64,000 nucleotides of DNA from Icerya purchasi (Eukaryota > Arthropoda > Insecta > Hemiptera > Monophlebidae): contig CM077115.1 in NCBI GenBank assembly GCA_039619475.1, forward strand, positions 593,055,643-593,119,642. The letters are read 5' to 3'. Both the position numbers and the translations under genes were made by a program. The notes beneath the pieces are model-generated. The model saw nothing but the letters and a program-made list of their open reading frames with translations, was not told where the DNA came from and did not search any database. Below, piece by piece: positions 47,160 through 57,915 of this stretch (positions within the stretch are counted from its first letter, which is position 1; every line of letters begins with the position of its first letter).

Positions 47160-48426
47160 GAACTTCTTTCTTCCCTGAAAAAATCCTCCAACTCCTGTCC
47201 GAGCCATGACAAAATTTCTAACTCCATCCTCAAAAACCTATCTGTAAAGTCCCTTAAAATTCTTTTAATCATTTTTAATTCGTTCCTGCAATCTGGTTCT
47301 ATTCCTGATTCATGGAACACCTTCGTTGTTATCCCTACTCCCAAGAATAATTCCTCTGCCCTTCGGCTCATTTCTTTAGCTTCTTGCTTAAGAAAACTCT
47401 TTGAAAGCATGCTTGAACATTAGCTTGCCTGGTGGCTGGAACACAATAACTTGCTTCCAGATAACCAGTTTGGTTTTCGTCCCGGCTTAAGCCTTCCAGA
47501 TTGTATCTGCCTTTCCCTTGCTGACATTTATAAATCATTTATATCTAAAGAATTCACAATTGCAGCTTTTATTGATGTAGCCAGTGCATACGAAAGCGTC
47601 CATCTTCCCACGATCAAAAACATTATGATTTCTTTAAATATCCCTGCATCCATATCTTTCCTAATTATCAATCTTTTTCAAAGTAGAACTCTCCTTCTTT
47701 CTGCTCCTTCCTTTTCCGCCTTAAGGAAGGTCTTCCAGGGCCTTCCACAAGGTTCTTGCCTTAGCCCTACTTTATTTAATCTATATGTTTCCAAAATTAG
47801 TTTTCTCTCCTTAAAATCCAAATTTTTATTTTTTGCAGATGCAATCCTTGTTTACTCATTTTCCCTTTAATCTTCTAGTTGCCAATGAGGAAATAAACAG
47901 CTCCTTAAGAACTCTAGAAGAGACCCTTTCTAACATTCATCCCTTCATTTCCGCTCCAAAATCAGCAGCTGTAGTTTTCACCCTTCGGCCTTATAACCCG
48001 GACCCATTTGAGATAAATTTAAAAAATCATTCCATTCCAATAGTCAGTTCTTTTCGTTATCTGGGTATCATTTTATCCCCTCATCTGTCTTTCCATGTAC
48101 ATTTCAGCCATTTATATGCTTCCTCGCTTAAAATCTTAAACCTTCTTAAAGCTCTCTCATCTACGAGATGGGGAGGTGATCCTTCTGTTCTAATAATGTA
48201 CAAATCTCTCATACGCTCTAGATTGGATTATTGCAGTTTCTTATATGGCAACTTTTCCAAATCCGTTTTCTACAAATTAGATCGTCTCCAAAACAGTTGC
48301 CTTCGGTTTTGTCTCGGAGCTTTGAGGTCATCTTCTATTCCAGCCATTCTATCTGAATTCAACACCTATCCTCTGTTCATCCGAAAATCTTATTTGGGTT
48401 ATCGCTTTCTCATCAAACGTTTTTAG
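47160..48426 (+). pseudogene. ORF2 remnant: reverse transcriptase
   Basis: In order: SGSIPDSWNTFVVIPTPK near 47295, DNQFGFRPGLSLPDC at 47460, AAFIDVASAYESVHLPT (motif A), GLPQGSCLSPTLFNLY (motif B) near 47740, and FLFFADAILVY near 47830. In the last, the second catalytic aspartate of FADD is replaced by alanine. A frameshift follows at about 47865. Then VVFTLRPYNPDPFEINL, FRYLGIILSP, WGGDPSVLIMYKSLIRSRLD and LRFCLGALRSSSIPAIL complete the domain. It is inactive on two counts. Confidence 0.85.
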
Positions 48427-48780
48427 TACCTCTTATTCTTTTATCCTTTCCTTTCTAAATTTCCCCCTTTTGTTATTTCCGATCACAAGCTTCCATTCTT
48501 TTTTTACGTCTATTCCAAATTGATAAAGCCACCAAATATCATCTTCATACCATGCTTCCTTAAAATAAAAAAAATATTACTTTTATTAAAAAGAACTAAT
48601 AAAAAGATGCGGAAATAATATTTGTTTACTTGATGCAACATATAAAACACTTACATTTTCATATCTAAATTTTTTTAAATTGTTATTCCTAAATAGTTCT
48701 TAATTCTTTTTGTTCTATAGAAAGATTTTGAAAAATAAAAGTAAATAAGCCTATAGTATGAGATATACATTCGAATGAAA

Positions 48781-48804
48781 GTCCTCATTTTTTTTTTTTT
48801 TTTC
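48781..48804. repeat. Poly(T) tract
   Basis: A run of about 16 T residues within a T-rich stretch between the LINE end and the MITE. Nothing else is recognised in 48571-48920. Confidence 0.6.
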
Positions 48805-48920
48805 TTAACACTATTTGAATTATAGTTGAAATCATTTAAAACTGTAGAGACCAAAAATATTTATTATATTAACCAGATTTCATATTAAATCTCACTTAAT
48901 AGAAGTGTTTTACAAAAATA

Positions 48921-49537
48921 GTTACACAAGTTTTGAAATGAAGCGGATTAATAAAGTTAAGACATTTATTATAAACGCTTACATAATTACAGGATACATT
49001 GTTTCATTTTTTACGAAGACAATTTGTACATCAGTTAGCATATTTCTATAAATTGCCACTGGGAGCGCATCATATTATTAGAATAAAATACAGATAAATA
49101 TATGGATTTAATTCTAGACCAAATTCGTATTTTTCATATTAAGTGGTTACAGTGTATTTTATTTTTTTAAATATCCACTCAACATTAACCGTTTAAAATT
49201 TATAAATAATAACATACCTTAACAAATTCTGAATCTTACATTTTTATATACTTACAGGATAATATACACAACAAAATGTAAACACAAACAGCAGTTTAAG
49301 TTTCAAAACTGATCACTTGTGGCACTGTTCTCCATGAATAAGAAAATTTATAAAATAAACTTTCCAATTTTTAATTTAGCGATTTTGATGCGCTCCCAGT
49401 GGCAATTTATGCAAATATGCCAACTGATGTACAAACTGTCTTTGTAAAAAATAAAACAATGTATCCTGTAATTATGTAAGCGTTTATAATAAATGTCTTA
49501 ACTTTATTAATCTGCTTCATTTCAAAACTTGTGTAAC
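48921..49537. mobile_element. MITE-like element with about 150-bp terminal inverted repeats
   Basis: 48921-49073 and 49385-49537 are inverted copies of each other with only scattered differences. Both start GTTACACAAGTTTTGAAATG when read inward and end in ATTGCCACTGGGAGCGCATC. The total is 617 bp with a unique centre of about 310 bp and no coding capacity. A relative of the inner part occurs at 39113-39290, so it is a family. The target duplication is not clear. Confidence 0.8.
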
Positions 49538-49730
49538 TGTATACAATATTAATTTACAACAGCAGCAGTCAGGTGATACCGTTTCATTTCTTTCAACACT
49601 GAAACATGCGAGTGATCGCGCATCCACTCACGCACAACTCTACACAGACACACACCACAACTCTTCTTCTTCTTCTTCATTTACGTGCCATGAACTGCCA
49701 CAAAGGCCAGAGGCACGGAAAGTTAGGATT

Positions 49731-50321
49731 CTATAGTTGTGATAGAAAGTTAGTGGAGTTGAGATAAGCGAATAATTTTTTTATATTTACTTCATTGTTA
49801 CTCTTAGAGAGTTCTTTCAAGGTAGACGGAAGGAAAAACGCGGTGCGAGTGTGATTATATTTGCTGCAGTCTAATAGAATGTGTTGGACGGAGAGAACTG
49901 AGGAACAGGTTTCACACAAAGGTGGTAAGAATTTGTTCAGGAGGAATTAGTGAGTAATCCGTGTGTATCCAATGCGCAGTCTCCACAGTGCTACTTCCTC
50001 CTTTCTGCTTGGCCGGAACGACGATTGCCACAATTTAGTGTCCTCTTTGATGGAACGAAGCTTATTCGACGTTGGGGTGTTAAGCCACGAGTCGAACCAT
50101 TCCTTTGATAGGATGCTGGTTATTTCTTGAACAGGGTCGTTGGCAGGTATTCGGTTATTTGCTACAGGAAAGCATGACGTTGCTTCTTTCGCGGCTCGGT
50201 CTGCTGATTCGTTCTGTGGAATACCTTTGTGTCCTGGTATCCAAGCAAATATGATCTTGATGTCCACATTAGCTATCGTAGATAGTATTTCTTTAGCTAT
50301 CGGGTGCACACCACAACTCAT
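49731..50321 (-). pseudogene. Family B ORF2 C-terminal part: RNase H and tail
   Basis: From 50321: AKEILSTIANVDIKIIFAW, then IPGHKGIPQNESADRAAKEA (the last RNase H motif with its aspartate), a linker, and WRLRIGYTRITH, FLLNKFLPPLCETC, VQHILLDCSKY, the C-x2-C...H...C tail typical of I and jockey elements. A stop splits the two open pieces near 49945. The N-terminal RNase H motifs are missing because the piece is 5'-truncated at about 50325. Confidence 0.8.
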
Positions 50322-50332
50322 TCACTGATAAT

Positions 50333-51697
50333 ATGACAATTACACATAACACGAACAGCTCTGCACTGCCTAACTATTCATCTGATCACGATTTCCCCAT
50401 TCTACCACTGTTGATAAATATGCCCGCCAAGATTGCAAATATGCAGTCCAAACAAACCTTCGCAGAAAAAATTAAAACAACGAAAAAAATTATTCCTTTA
50501 ATGAAATTTGAACACCCTAAAGATGAACAGGGCATAATATTCCCATACATCTCTCCTCTATCAATTCGTGACTATTTCGTAGCGCTGGAAGACAAAGTCG
50601 GTGACGCTCACAATATCACAGCCGGCTCTCATATCAGTGGTGATAGAATAATAATTTTCCTAAAATCCGTCCATGTAACAGACTCATTCTTAAAAAATAA
50701 CGGAACAATAACGGTAGGTGGTAAAACAATTCAAGCACGCAAGGTGAGAAATCCGGCTAATAAGCTCGTGCTGTCCAACGTTTCAGCCACCATACCGCAA
50801 GAAATAATCGCGCAATATTTGTCGTCCATCATGGGGGTTAAACAACTCTCACCAATAGTCATATTGCGGGTTAATCCTTCCGATCCAGAATTTAGGCACA
50901 CAATTAGCTGGAGGCGACAAGTCTACATTGAAAGTGTCGATTGTCTTCACATCCCTGAATCCTTCCTAATTAAGTATAATGACCACGAATACCGCATATT
51001 CACCCACCTCGAAGATCATGGTTGTATAAATTGCAAACGTACCAAAACTGAAAAACATACCGTAATGGAGTCAGAACCCACAACGATGCAACAGGACGAA
51101 CAGAAGCTTAGTATGGGTGAAAGTACCTATGATCAAGTCAGCGCAGCTCAGGAACGCTCCCATCCAATATCGCCGCCACCCCTCTTCGCGCATCAGTTAC
51201 AGCCGAATTTTTCTCTCCAGCCAGAAACCAAGCAGAAGAGTATGGAAAATGAGGATTCAGAGGGAAAAATGCAAGAGACTGTGATCATGCCGATACAAAT
51301 GGATTCGGCGCAATCGACTGCACCAACCTCAGTGGTCATCAACCCTATTCAAAAGTCCAATAAATCGGTAGAAGTAGAAAAAATAACTGCAGGGGCTAAA
51401 GATCTTTTTAACAGCAAAATCTCCCCTTTATATATGAACTATGAGGAGTTCAAGTTATTTATGAAAAATGTATGCTCAGACCCCGATTTTATAAATTATG
51501 CCAATGATTACACCGAGGATAAGGATAGTCTCATTCACATGTTATCAACGGGAAAACCATTTTTAAATGCTTCAAACGCTAAATATAGATGCACTCGTAT
51601 AATAAAAGAACTAAATAAAATTTCAAAAATGCAAAACGCACCAGACAAGATAAATAATCATGAACTTTGTGCAGATGATAAAGACCTCTGGTCATAA
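50333..51697 (+). CDS. Family B ORF1 protein (gag-like), intact frame of 454 codons
   Basis: The longest intact transposon frame in the window. It starts MTITHNTNSSALPNYSSDHD and carries a region like the gag RNA-binding fold: GDRIIIFLKSVHVTDSFLKN, TVGGKTIQARK, LVLSNVSATIPQEII. That is followed by one cysteine pair (CINCKRTKTEKH) where longer relatives have full CCHC knuckles, then a Gln/Ser/Pro-rich linker and a charged C terminus ending DDKDLWS. Only a partial knuckle remains, so binding may be impaired. ORF2 begins about 80 bp downstream. Although the frame is open, expression is doubtful in this rearranged copy. Confidence 0.7.
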   Translation: MTITHNTNSSALPNYSSDHDFPILPLLINMPAKIANMQSKQTFAEKIKTTKKIIPLMKFEHPKDEQGIIFPYISPLSIRDYFVALEDKVGDAHNITAGSHISGDRIIIFLKSVHVTDSFLKNNGTITVGGKTIQARKVRNPANKLVLSNVSATIPQEIIAQYLSSIMGVKQLSPIVILRVNPSDPEFRHTISWRRQVYIESVDCLHIPESFLIKYNDHEYRIFTHLEDHGCINCKRTKTEKHTVMESEPTTMQQDEQKLSMGESTYDQVSAAQERSHPISPPPLFAHQLQPNFSLQPETKQKSMENEDSEGKMQETVIMPIQMDSAQSTAPTSVVINPIQKSNKSVEVEKITAGAKDLFNSKISPLYMNYEEFKLFMKNVCSDPDFINYANDYTEDKDSLIHMLSTGKPFLNASNAKYRCTRIIKELNKISKMQNAPDKINNHELCADDKDLWS

Positions 51698-51776
51698 CGT
51701 TGCCAAATAAGACACTCTCAGTGACTCCATAGTAAGATTTTTAATATTGCTGTAACTTTTTTCCTGATAAATAAAA

Positions 51777-53171
51777 ATGGCTTTGGCTAATAAAGGAGTG
51801 ATAGTGCAGTGGAACTGTAGAAGTGCCGCGGCCAATAGGCCGAACTAGAGCAGCTAATAGCCGAGATCTCTCCACTAATAGTATACCTGCAAGAAACTAG
51901 ACTTAAGCCAGATAACGTCCATTAAGAATTATAATATTTTCCGGTATGATAAGACAAACGGTGAGAGAGCGAGTGGCGGTGTGGCGACGCTAGTGCACAC
52001 GTCACAACCAGCGCAATAGCTACCAATTACAACCCCTCTTCAAGCTGCAACTATACCAGTTAGCATTCCTTCTCTTTCCTCTTCAGAAGTAAAAATTTGT
52101 AATTGCTACCTATCTCCTAGCAGCGAGGTAACTCACAGCCAAATGGGTTCCATCATCAAAGCGCTCTTTAATGCTCACTCGCCGGACGAGTATTATCCAA
52201 TGTCGTGATTAATAGTGATCTGGTATTACTCACCACAACCTCGCCCACTCTTTTTAATTTCATGCATCACACTTTCTCGGCGATAGACCTAGCCGTGTGC
52301 TCAAACATACTGGCCCCTAAATTTGCCCTGCGTGTGATGGATGACGTATGCTCGAGCGACCACTTTCCTATAATAATAGATTTTAAAAGGACGCTGATAT
52401 CCAACCAGCTCGGTGGTTTCATGCCGCGTTTCACTTTTCATAGAGCAGATTGGGAAGCATATTCGATAAGAGTGACGACTCTTCCTCAACCGACAGGGAG
52501 CATACCAGTCCCGTGGTGGTGCGAAGTCATTAAGAAAGCGATAACAGAGCGAAAACGGGCTCTCAGGAAATATAAGTCAACTAAAATTATTGAGAACCTA
52601 ATCACATTTAAGAAGTGTAGAGCAGCTGCTCGAGACCTCATCCGCAGCAAAAAGCAGGAGTCGTGGAATTCTTTTGTAGCATCAATTCTCCAAACAGTTA
52701 ATGCTCATGTAATGAGGAAAAAAATCAAACCTATTAGTAATAGCAATAGTACTCCTACGCACCCAATATTAAAAATCAATGGAGTTCATATGGCAGAGAC
52801 TAGAGATGTTGCAGAAGCATTTTCATATTATTTTTCCATGGAATTCTCTGCGCTGAAGTATTCCAGCAAGTTCCAACAGCAAAAAACACTTTATGAGCAA
52901 CAGTCCATTAATTTTGAATCCAATGCTGACGATCTTCATAACCGCCCTTTTTCTATGGCTGAACTAGAGTTTCAACTTAAGTATCACACCAGGAATAGTG
53001 CACCTAGTGAAGATTCGATACATCCCTACATGTTGAAATATCTCTGGGGTCATGCCAAGGAATTTCTGCTGAATGTATATAATCAGCTATGGTCAGCTGG
53101 GGTTATTCCTGATGCCCGGAAAGTTGCGACCGTTATTCCTATCCCAAAGATGAATAAAGATCCTTTCAAAG
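51777..53171 (+). pseudogene. Family B ORF2 N-terminal part: endonuclease and start of reverse transcriptase
   Basis: MALANKGVIVQWNCRSAA at 51777 is the endonuclease start. A degraded stretch follows with YLQETR and GGVATLVHTS (stops near 51850 and 52020). The open frame from 52205 gives FSAIDLAVCS, VCSSDHFPIIIDF (the SDH catalytic motif, intact), then MAELEFQLKYHTRNSAPSED, LWGHAKEFLLNVYNQLW and VATVIPIPKMNKDP, the start of reverse transcriptase. The reading ends abruptly at 53171 where another repeat begins. Confidence 0.8.
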
Positions 53172-53806
53172 CAGTGGTGGATCCAGAAGGTCCTTTTGGA
53201 GGGAGAGGGGGAATTATACAATTACGTAAAATCTTTTACAGTAAGCAGTAGATTTGAGAAATACCCCTTGTTTCATAAAGAAAATTAAATAGCGACCTTT
53301 ATAGAAGTTTAAAAATGTTTTAAAAATACATAATTATTACAATTTAAATTTTATTTTATTTTTAGGTGAAAAATAAAACGAATTTATAAAATTCTAACTA
53401 AAAGGGTAGTTTAGAAATAGTAAGAAAGATAGTATTTTCATTAGACTTTACTTCTTTTTTATTTTTGTTAGTAATCCGATCCGAATTCTCTTTGTTCGTG
53501 AGCAAGTTTAAATATATATATATTTCTCATTGAACTATTTTCATTCACATTACAAAACAAATATTAAAAGTAAATAAAAATGGCAAAGATCGACGACAGG
53601 TGTGTTTAAAATAGAATGAAAAAGGAACATTAATAGTTTTACTAGAAAATAGTACTAAGTATTAGTTATAATTAAATCTGTAGGTAAAATCCATACAAAT
53701 CTTTTATAGCGTAAATTAAGTTTTTCAGTTATAACAAATTTTTTCATATAGGTTTGGTTCTTTGGGGGGATGTCCCTTATCCGTCACCCCCGTATATCGG
53801 CCACTT
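53172..53806. mobile_element. Candidate non-autonomous TIR element abutting LINE family B
   Basis: The left end reads CAGTGGTGGATCCAGAAGG and the right end, reverse-complemented, AGTGGCCGATATACGGGGG. Both are followed inward by G-rich runs (GGAGGGAGAGGGGG; GGGACATCCCCCC in reverse). The ends CAGTGG(C/T)GGAT are common in insect DNA transposons. The ends are imperfect and no target duplication is seen, so this is tentative. Confidence 0.35.
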
Positions 53807-55470
53807 CTATAAGAAAATATAAAAAAATAAACAATATATTCGAATTCCAAAATTTTGTTCATCACCTTCAATTCATCCATTGGTATTCTATTTTCTATGA
53901 AATGTTTTTGTTTAACTATTATTTATATAAAATAAGTTTACTCTTAAACGTCTCGAAACACACTGCGCAAGTAAAAAAATGTTTCATTTTTCAGAATTTT
54001 TATTTATGCAAAACAAAAATATAAAATAAAATTTCAGCTTTTTTACTACTTTCATGTGCGAGGAATTGTATTTGTGGGTTTAAAATACTTTGAGCAATTA
54101 AATCGAAAAACAAATGATTTTTGAATATAATGAACAAATAAAAAAAATTAAAGATTTTACTCCGGCAAACAATGGTTTTAACAACAAATTTTCCGTTGGA
54201 AATTACTTTTTATTTCAATGTTTAGGCATTTTTATTTTAAACTGTATTACATTACACATAAACGGGATTCATGTATAATATTTTCACATTTCTTTTCATA
54301 ATATAATTTTTCATCTTCATAATAAAGAAATCATTAATTGCTGACTGATGGCGCTGTAATCGCTCAGTGAAAAATTTTCCGTTCGATTACCAACGCTGTA
54401 AAATTATACTCAAAATCGGGTTATATTATGTTAAGCTATCAGGAATATAGGTGATTACAATTCTAAGCAGCTAGCCCGGATGTACATTAAATATGAGCAT
54501 CGTCGGATTAAACACACTTTAGTTAGTCAGTGATACCGCTAAACTATTAAGTCATGTTTTTAATGGTATAAATTGGCTGTAATTTTGCTTATTTTAGTTT
54601 TTTTTTGTTATACTTTTTGCCCTTTTTTTTTGTATAGTCTCTAGACCCGTGGCAGCGTGTCAAACCAAATTCAAGTCGAGAAAAAGGAATTGGCGACTAC
54701 ACAGCAATTATAACCCCTTAATAACTCAAAATCTATTTAATATAGACACATGAAATTTGGTTTATTTATTAAAGCCCCTTAGATTAACTAAAACCCCAAA
54801 TTTCATAAATACAACTCAAACGGTTATTGAGATATTAACGTTTAAAAATCGTAATTTTTATCACTGACTGACATATAGATCAAAAACCTAACCCACTTCC
54901 ATCTAACCTAGAAAATTGAAATTTGGCGTTCAGCTGAATAATTTTGTGTAAAGAAAGGAAAAAATCAGAAAACAGCGAATTTTTACAATTTAAAATATTT
55001 TCCAAGCAATCGACTTTTATTAACAGCTAGTGCACTCTAAGGCTTTGTGCACGTTTTTGTAATAAAATTCCAATCAAGATAATGGACCTAACGGAAAATA
55101 AATTTATTAAAATTTCTGTGAAGCAACTTCTGCTTAACAAAGCTTATCATAAAATAATATATGACTATCTCTTAATGATAAACATGTATACTATGGAGCA
55201 ATGCGATTCCAGCACAGTACAGAAAATGAACATTGTATACTGATTTTGACGTACTTGTAAAAAATGAGATGAAAATAAAATTACATATTTGTAGGGTCCT
55301 GTGTACTGCAGTAAAGGTTTCTTGTCACTTCTTTCCCTCAGTCATACAGGTCCGAAGTGATGGTAGTTCTAGAGTTCAAAAAGTGCTCACTATTTAAGGC
55401 TCTTTTGAAGAATATACGATTTGAATTTGAATGAATAATAATAATAATTTCTTTAGAAAAAGTAATGGTA
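53807..55470. other. Intergenic stretch, no gene recognised
   Basis: AT-rich sequence. The part 54640-55030 has the look of old repeat sequence (GCAGCGTGTC, CACTGACTGACATATAG), but I cannot assign it to a family. An 84-codon frame at 53770-54024 is low complexity and unconvincing. Confidence 0.4.
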
Positions 55471-55905
55471 TCCCATTAAAAACATAAATGTAAAAATGGG
55501 AGCCAAGTTCAATATTAAGAATATGCGTGGTTGTCGACTTTGCCGATAAAAGAATTAAGATCTAAACGGATGCCAAGTTCTATAGATAATCCTGAAATTT
55601 ATTTATACGAACATAAAACATTCTAAAATAAATTTAAAACACAATTTCTTGTTTTTTTCATAGACAACAATGTTTGCTATTTTAAAATGTAACTTCTTAA
55701 ATAACAAACATTGTTGTAGCAGAAAAAAACAAGAAATTGTGTTTTAATTTCAGAATGTTTTATGTTCTTATAGATAAATTTCAGGATTATCTATAGAACT
55801 TGGCATCCATTTAGATCTTAATTCTTTTGTCGGCCAAGTCGACAACCACGCATACTCTTAATATTAAACTTGACTCCCATTTTTACATTTATGTTTTTGA
55901 TGGGA
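55471..55905. repeat. Large palindrome (foldback element), about 200-bp arms
   Basis: 55471-55665 and 55720-55905 are nearly perfect inverted copies. For example TCCCATTAAAAACATAAATG at 55471 faces its reverse complement (one mismatch) at 55886-55905, and ACAACAATGTTTG faces CAAACATTGTTGT near the centre. The loop is only about 30 bp. It has no coding potential. It is a likely foldback MITE, and its transcript would form a long hairpin. Confidence 0.85.
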
Positions 55906-57722
55906 TTTATATTTTTGTTAACAGTATGTAAGCGTTCTACTGTTTTATATCGCTAATGTAATTCAGTTAAATCTCTTTCGAGCTGGTACGCATTTTATGT
56001 TTATATATACTGTACAACTCTGTATTTAGCTAAATATACGTTCTGTTCTGTAACCATGACAATAATAGATGGTATTTTTGGCCTTATTAGCGCGTACCAC
56101 TGTACACTGATGAAGATAAAAAATTCTACAGTTGAATTAAAATCAACTGTTAAACTAGAACTAAAAAATCGGTTCCTAAATGTAAACCTAATGTGAATAA
56201 TTCTAATTGTAAACTGAAACCAAATACAAAAAATTATATAGAAAATTCTGTCCTAAATTGTAACTAAACACAAGAAAACGACATATTCCCCATAAAGCTA
56301 CCACTTAGTTTTAAAAAACTAAATAATTCTACTGTAAAAAAATAATTTTCTATTGAAAATTTTTGTCAAAATAAACGAAGTATAAAAACTTTAAACGCTT
56401 TCTCTCAAAACTATGTTTTTTTTTAAATTTTACTCTTAAAGTTTAATATTTCTGCAAATTTTGCATTTAGGAGACTTGGATAGGTTTCATTCCGTCACAA
56501 ATTTGCTGAAGTATTAAGGAAAAGATATAATTCCATTTTAATGAGATGGATTTGATTAGACATATGTACCGATTTAGTAAAATGGAACTTTTTTTTTTTT
56601 TTTCTAATAACATAATGTAAAAAATTTCTCAACGACTAAATCGCAAGTGGAAATGAACATTTTTTAATTTGTTAATGTAAACCTGTGATTAATTAAATTG
56701 AAAAAAACTAAAACTTTTTACATTACAAATTACAAATATCCTTTAGAATTGCATTTTTTTGTCAAATTCGAATTTTAATCGTTATTTTAAAGAAAATTTG
56801 TATTTTTAAATTTTGTTAAATAATCTTTAATAAAAGTGGTCATTAAATTTTATTTTTTTGAAACTGAACATACAGTTATTATTTTAAGTACATGCTGCTA
56901 GTAATGAATAAATTGTTAACTTGCAGAAGTTTTGGTTTATCATTTAATTAGTTTCTAAATAATAAACTTTAGAGAATTTTACAGAAAATATAAATTTTTA
57001 TAAATTAAGGTATAAATGAAGATCGATGACACTATTCGGTCAGCTGTAATCGCCATGGTTCGGATGGGCGTATGTGCTCTGTAAGCCTATTACTTTGATA
57101 CTGTTAAACTTAATTTTTACTACGTTTACAGTCGTGTTGTTGTTTTGTTTGGGAATAACGTTGTGTTGAACATGTAATTTTAAAAGTAATACTGTAAAAA
57201 CGTAAAATTAATAAAGTAAGCAAATAATTATAAATTTTCACATTGCTTCTTTTTTTTTTTGCGGTTTGTAAATGTTTTATACAATGTTTAAGATTAAAAT
57301 AGTTACGTTTATTGCAACTCATGTGCAGAATCTGGTTTAAATGTTAAAAAAATATTTGTAAACTGTCAGAAATGTTGATTCTAAACTTCGAAATAATGCA
57401 TTAGAATTTCCACTTCAATATCGTCTGTTTGTTGTTATTTATTGAAAGGTTTTATTTGACAAGTAATCTTTTACTGGTTTCTTTTGAATATGTAATTATA
57501 AAATAAGTGAAATAATTATTTTTAAAATCAGAAATTTTTATTTGACATTTTATTGTTGATTGTATAAATGTATGTTTTTTTTAGTATATTCCGTGGTCTG
57601 TAAATCGTCTATTTACTTTCGTGTTCCATGTTTGCATTTGGTGTTTATTTTTCTCCATACGCTAAAGATAGAATGTGTTGAAGTCTTTATAATAACTTTC
57701 GTTATAAATTCCTACGTTTTAG
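55906..57722. other. AP2M1: Region upstream of AP-2 mu; promoter and 5' UTR expected here
   Basis: No gene is recognised. The AP-2 mu start codon at 57739 is preceded by a splice acceptor-like CCTACGTTTTAG ending at 57722, so a 5' UTR exon upstream is likely. One GC-richer spot at 57040-57090 has a CT|GTAAGC that could be its donor. This is inference only. Confidence 0.3.
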
Positions 57723-57738
57723 ATTTTGAGCCGGTATC

Positions 57739-57915
57739 ATGATTGGCGGTCTTTTTATTTACAATCATAAAGGTGAGGTGCTAATATCTAGAGTATATCG
57801 TGATGATATCGGCAGAAATGCTGTTGATGCATTTCGTGTTAATGTTATACATGCTAGGCAGCAGGTCCGTTCGCCGGTTACAAATATAGCTAGAACATCG
57901 TTTTTTCACATTAAA
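57739..57915 (+). CDS. AP2M1: AP-2 mu exon 1 (residues 1-59)
   Basis: Starts at the ATG of [12 protein letters not shown] and ends at ATTAAA|GTAAGT, phase 0. It encodes the first strands of the longin-like domain, including [20 protein letters not shown]. This start is the family's conserved N terminus. Confidence 0.96.

Larger units (their letters stand above)
43485..48570 (+). mobile_element. Non-LTR retrotransposon family A, copy with ORF1, endonuclease and reverse transcriptase
   Basis: Plus-strand copy running from an ORF1 (gag-like) region through an apurinic-type endonuclease to the end of reverse transcriptase. It stops near 48570 before any RNase H domain, so it is 3'-truncated or interrupted. 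It belongs to the same broad family as 41230-43480 but differs at many positions in the shared region, so it is a separate insertion. All frames are broken. Confidence 0.8.
49661..53171. mobile_element. I-clade-like non-LTR retrotransposon (family B), 5' part inverted against the 3' part
   Basis: The minus strand carries the RNase H domain and the 3' end with a GAA-repeat tail (49661-50325). Immediately adjacent, the plus strand carries ORF1, endonuclease and the start of reverse transcriptase (50333-53171). The missing middle is the catalytic part of reverse transcriptase. The layout is that expected from twin priming during insertion (inference). Family membership of both halves in one element is likely but not proven, since they do not overlap. 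Confidence 0.6.

Noticed and set aside
41230..48570. A single twin-primed insertion for LINE family A
   Set aside because: The two pieces overlap by more than 1 kb of reverse transcriptase and differ there, so they must be separate copies.
53790..53812. YRPLL reading after the G-rich element as continuation of the LINE reverse transcriptase
   Set aside because: The bases are better explained as the right terminal repeat (ATCGGCCACT), and the following sequence does not continue the protein.
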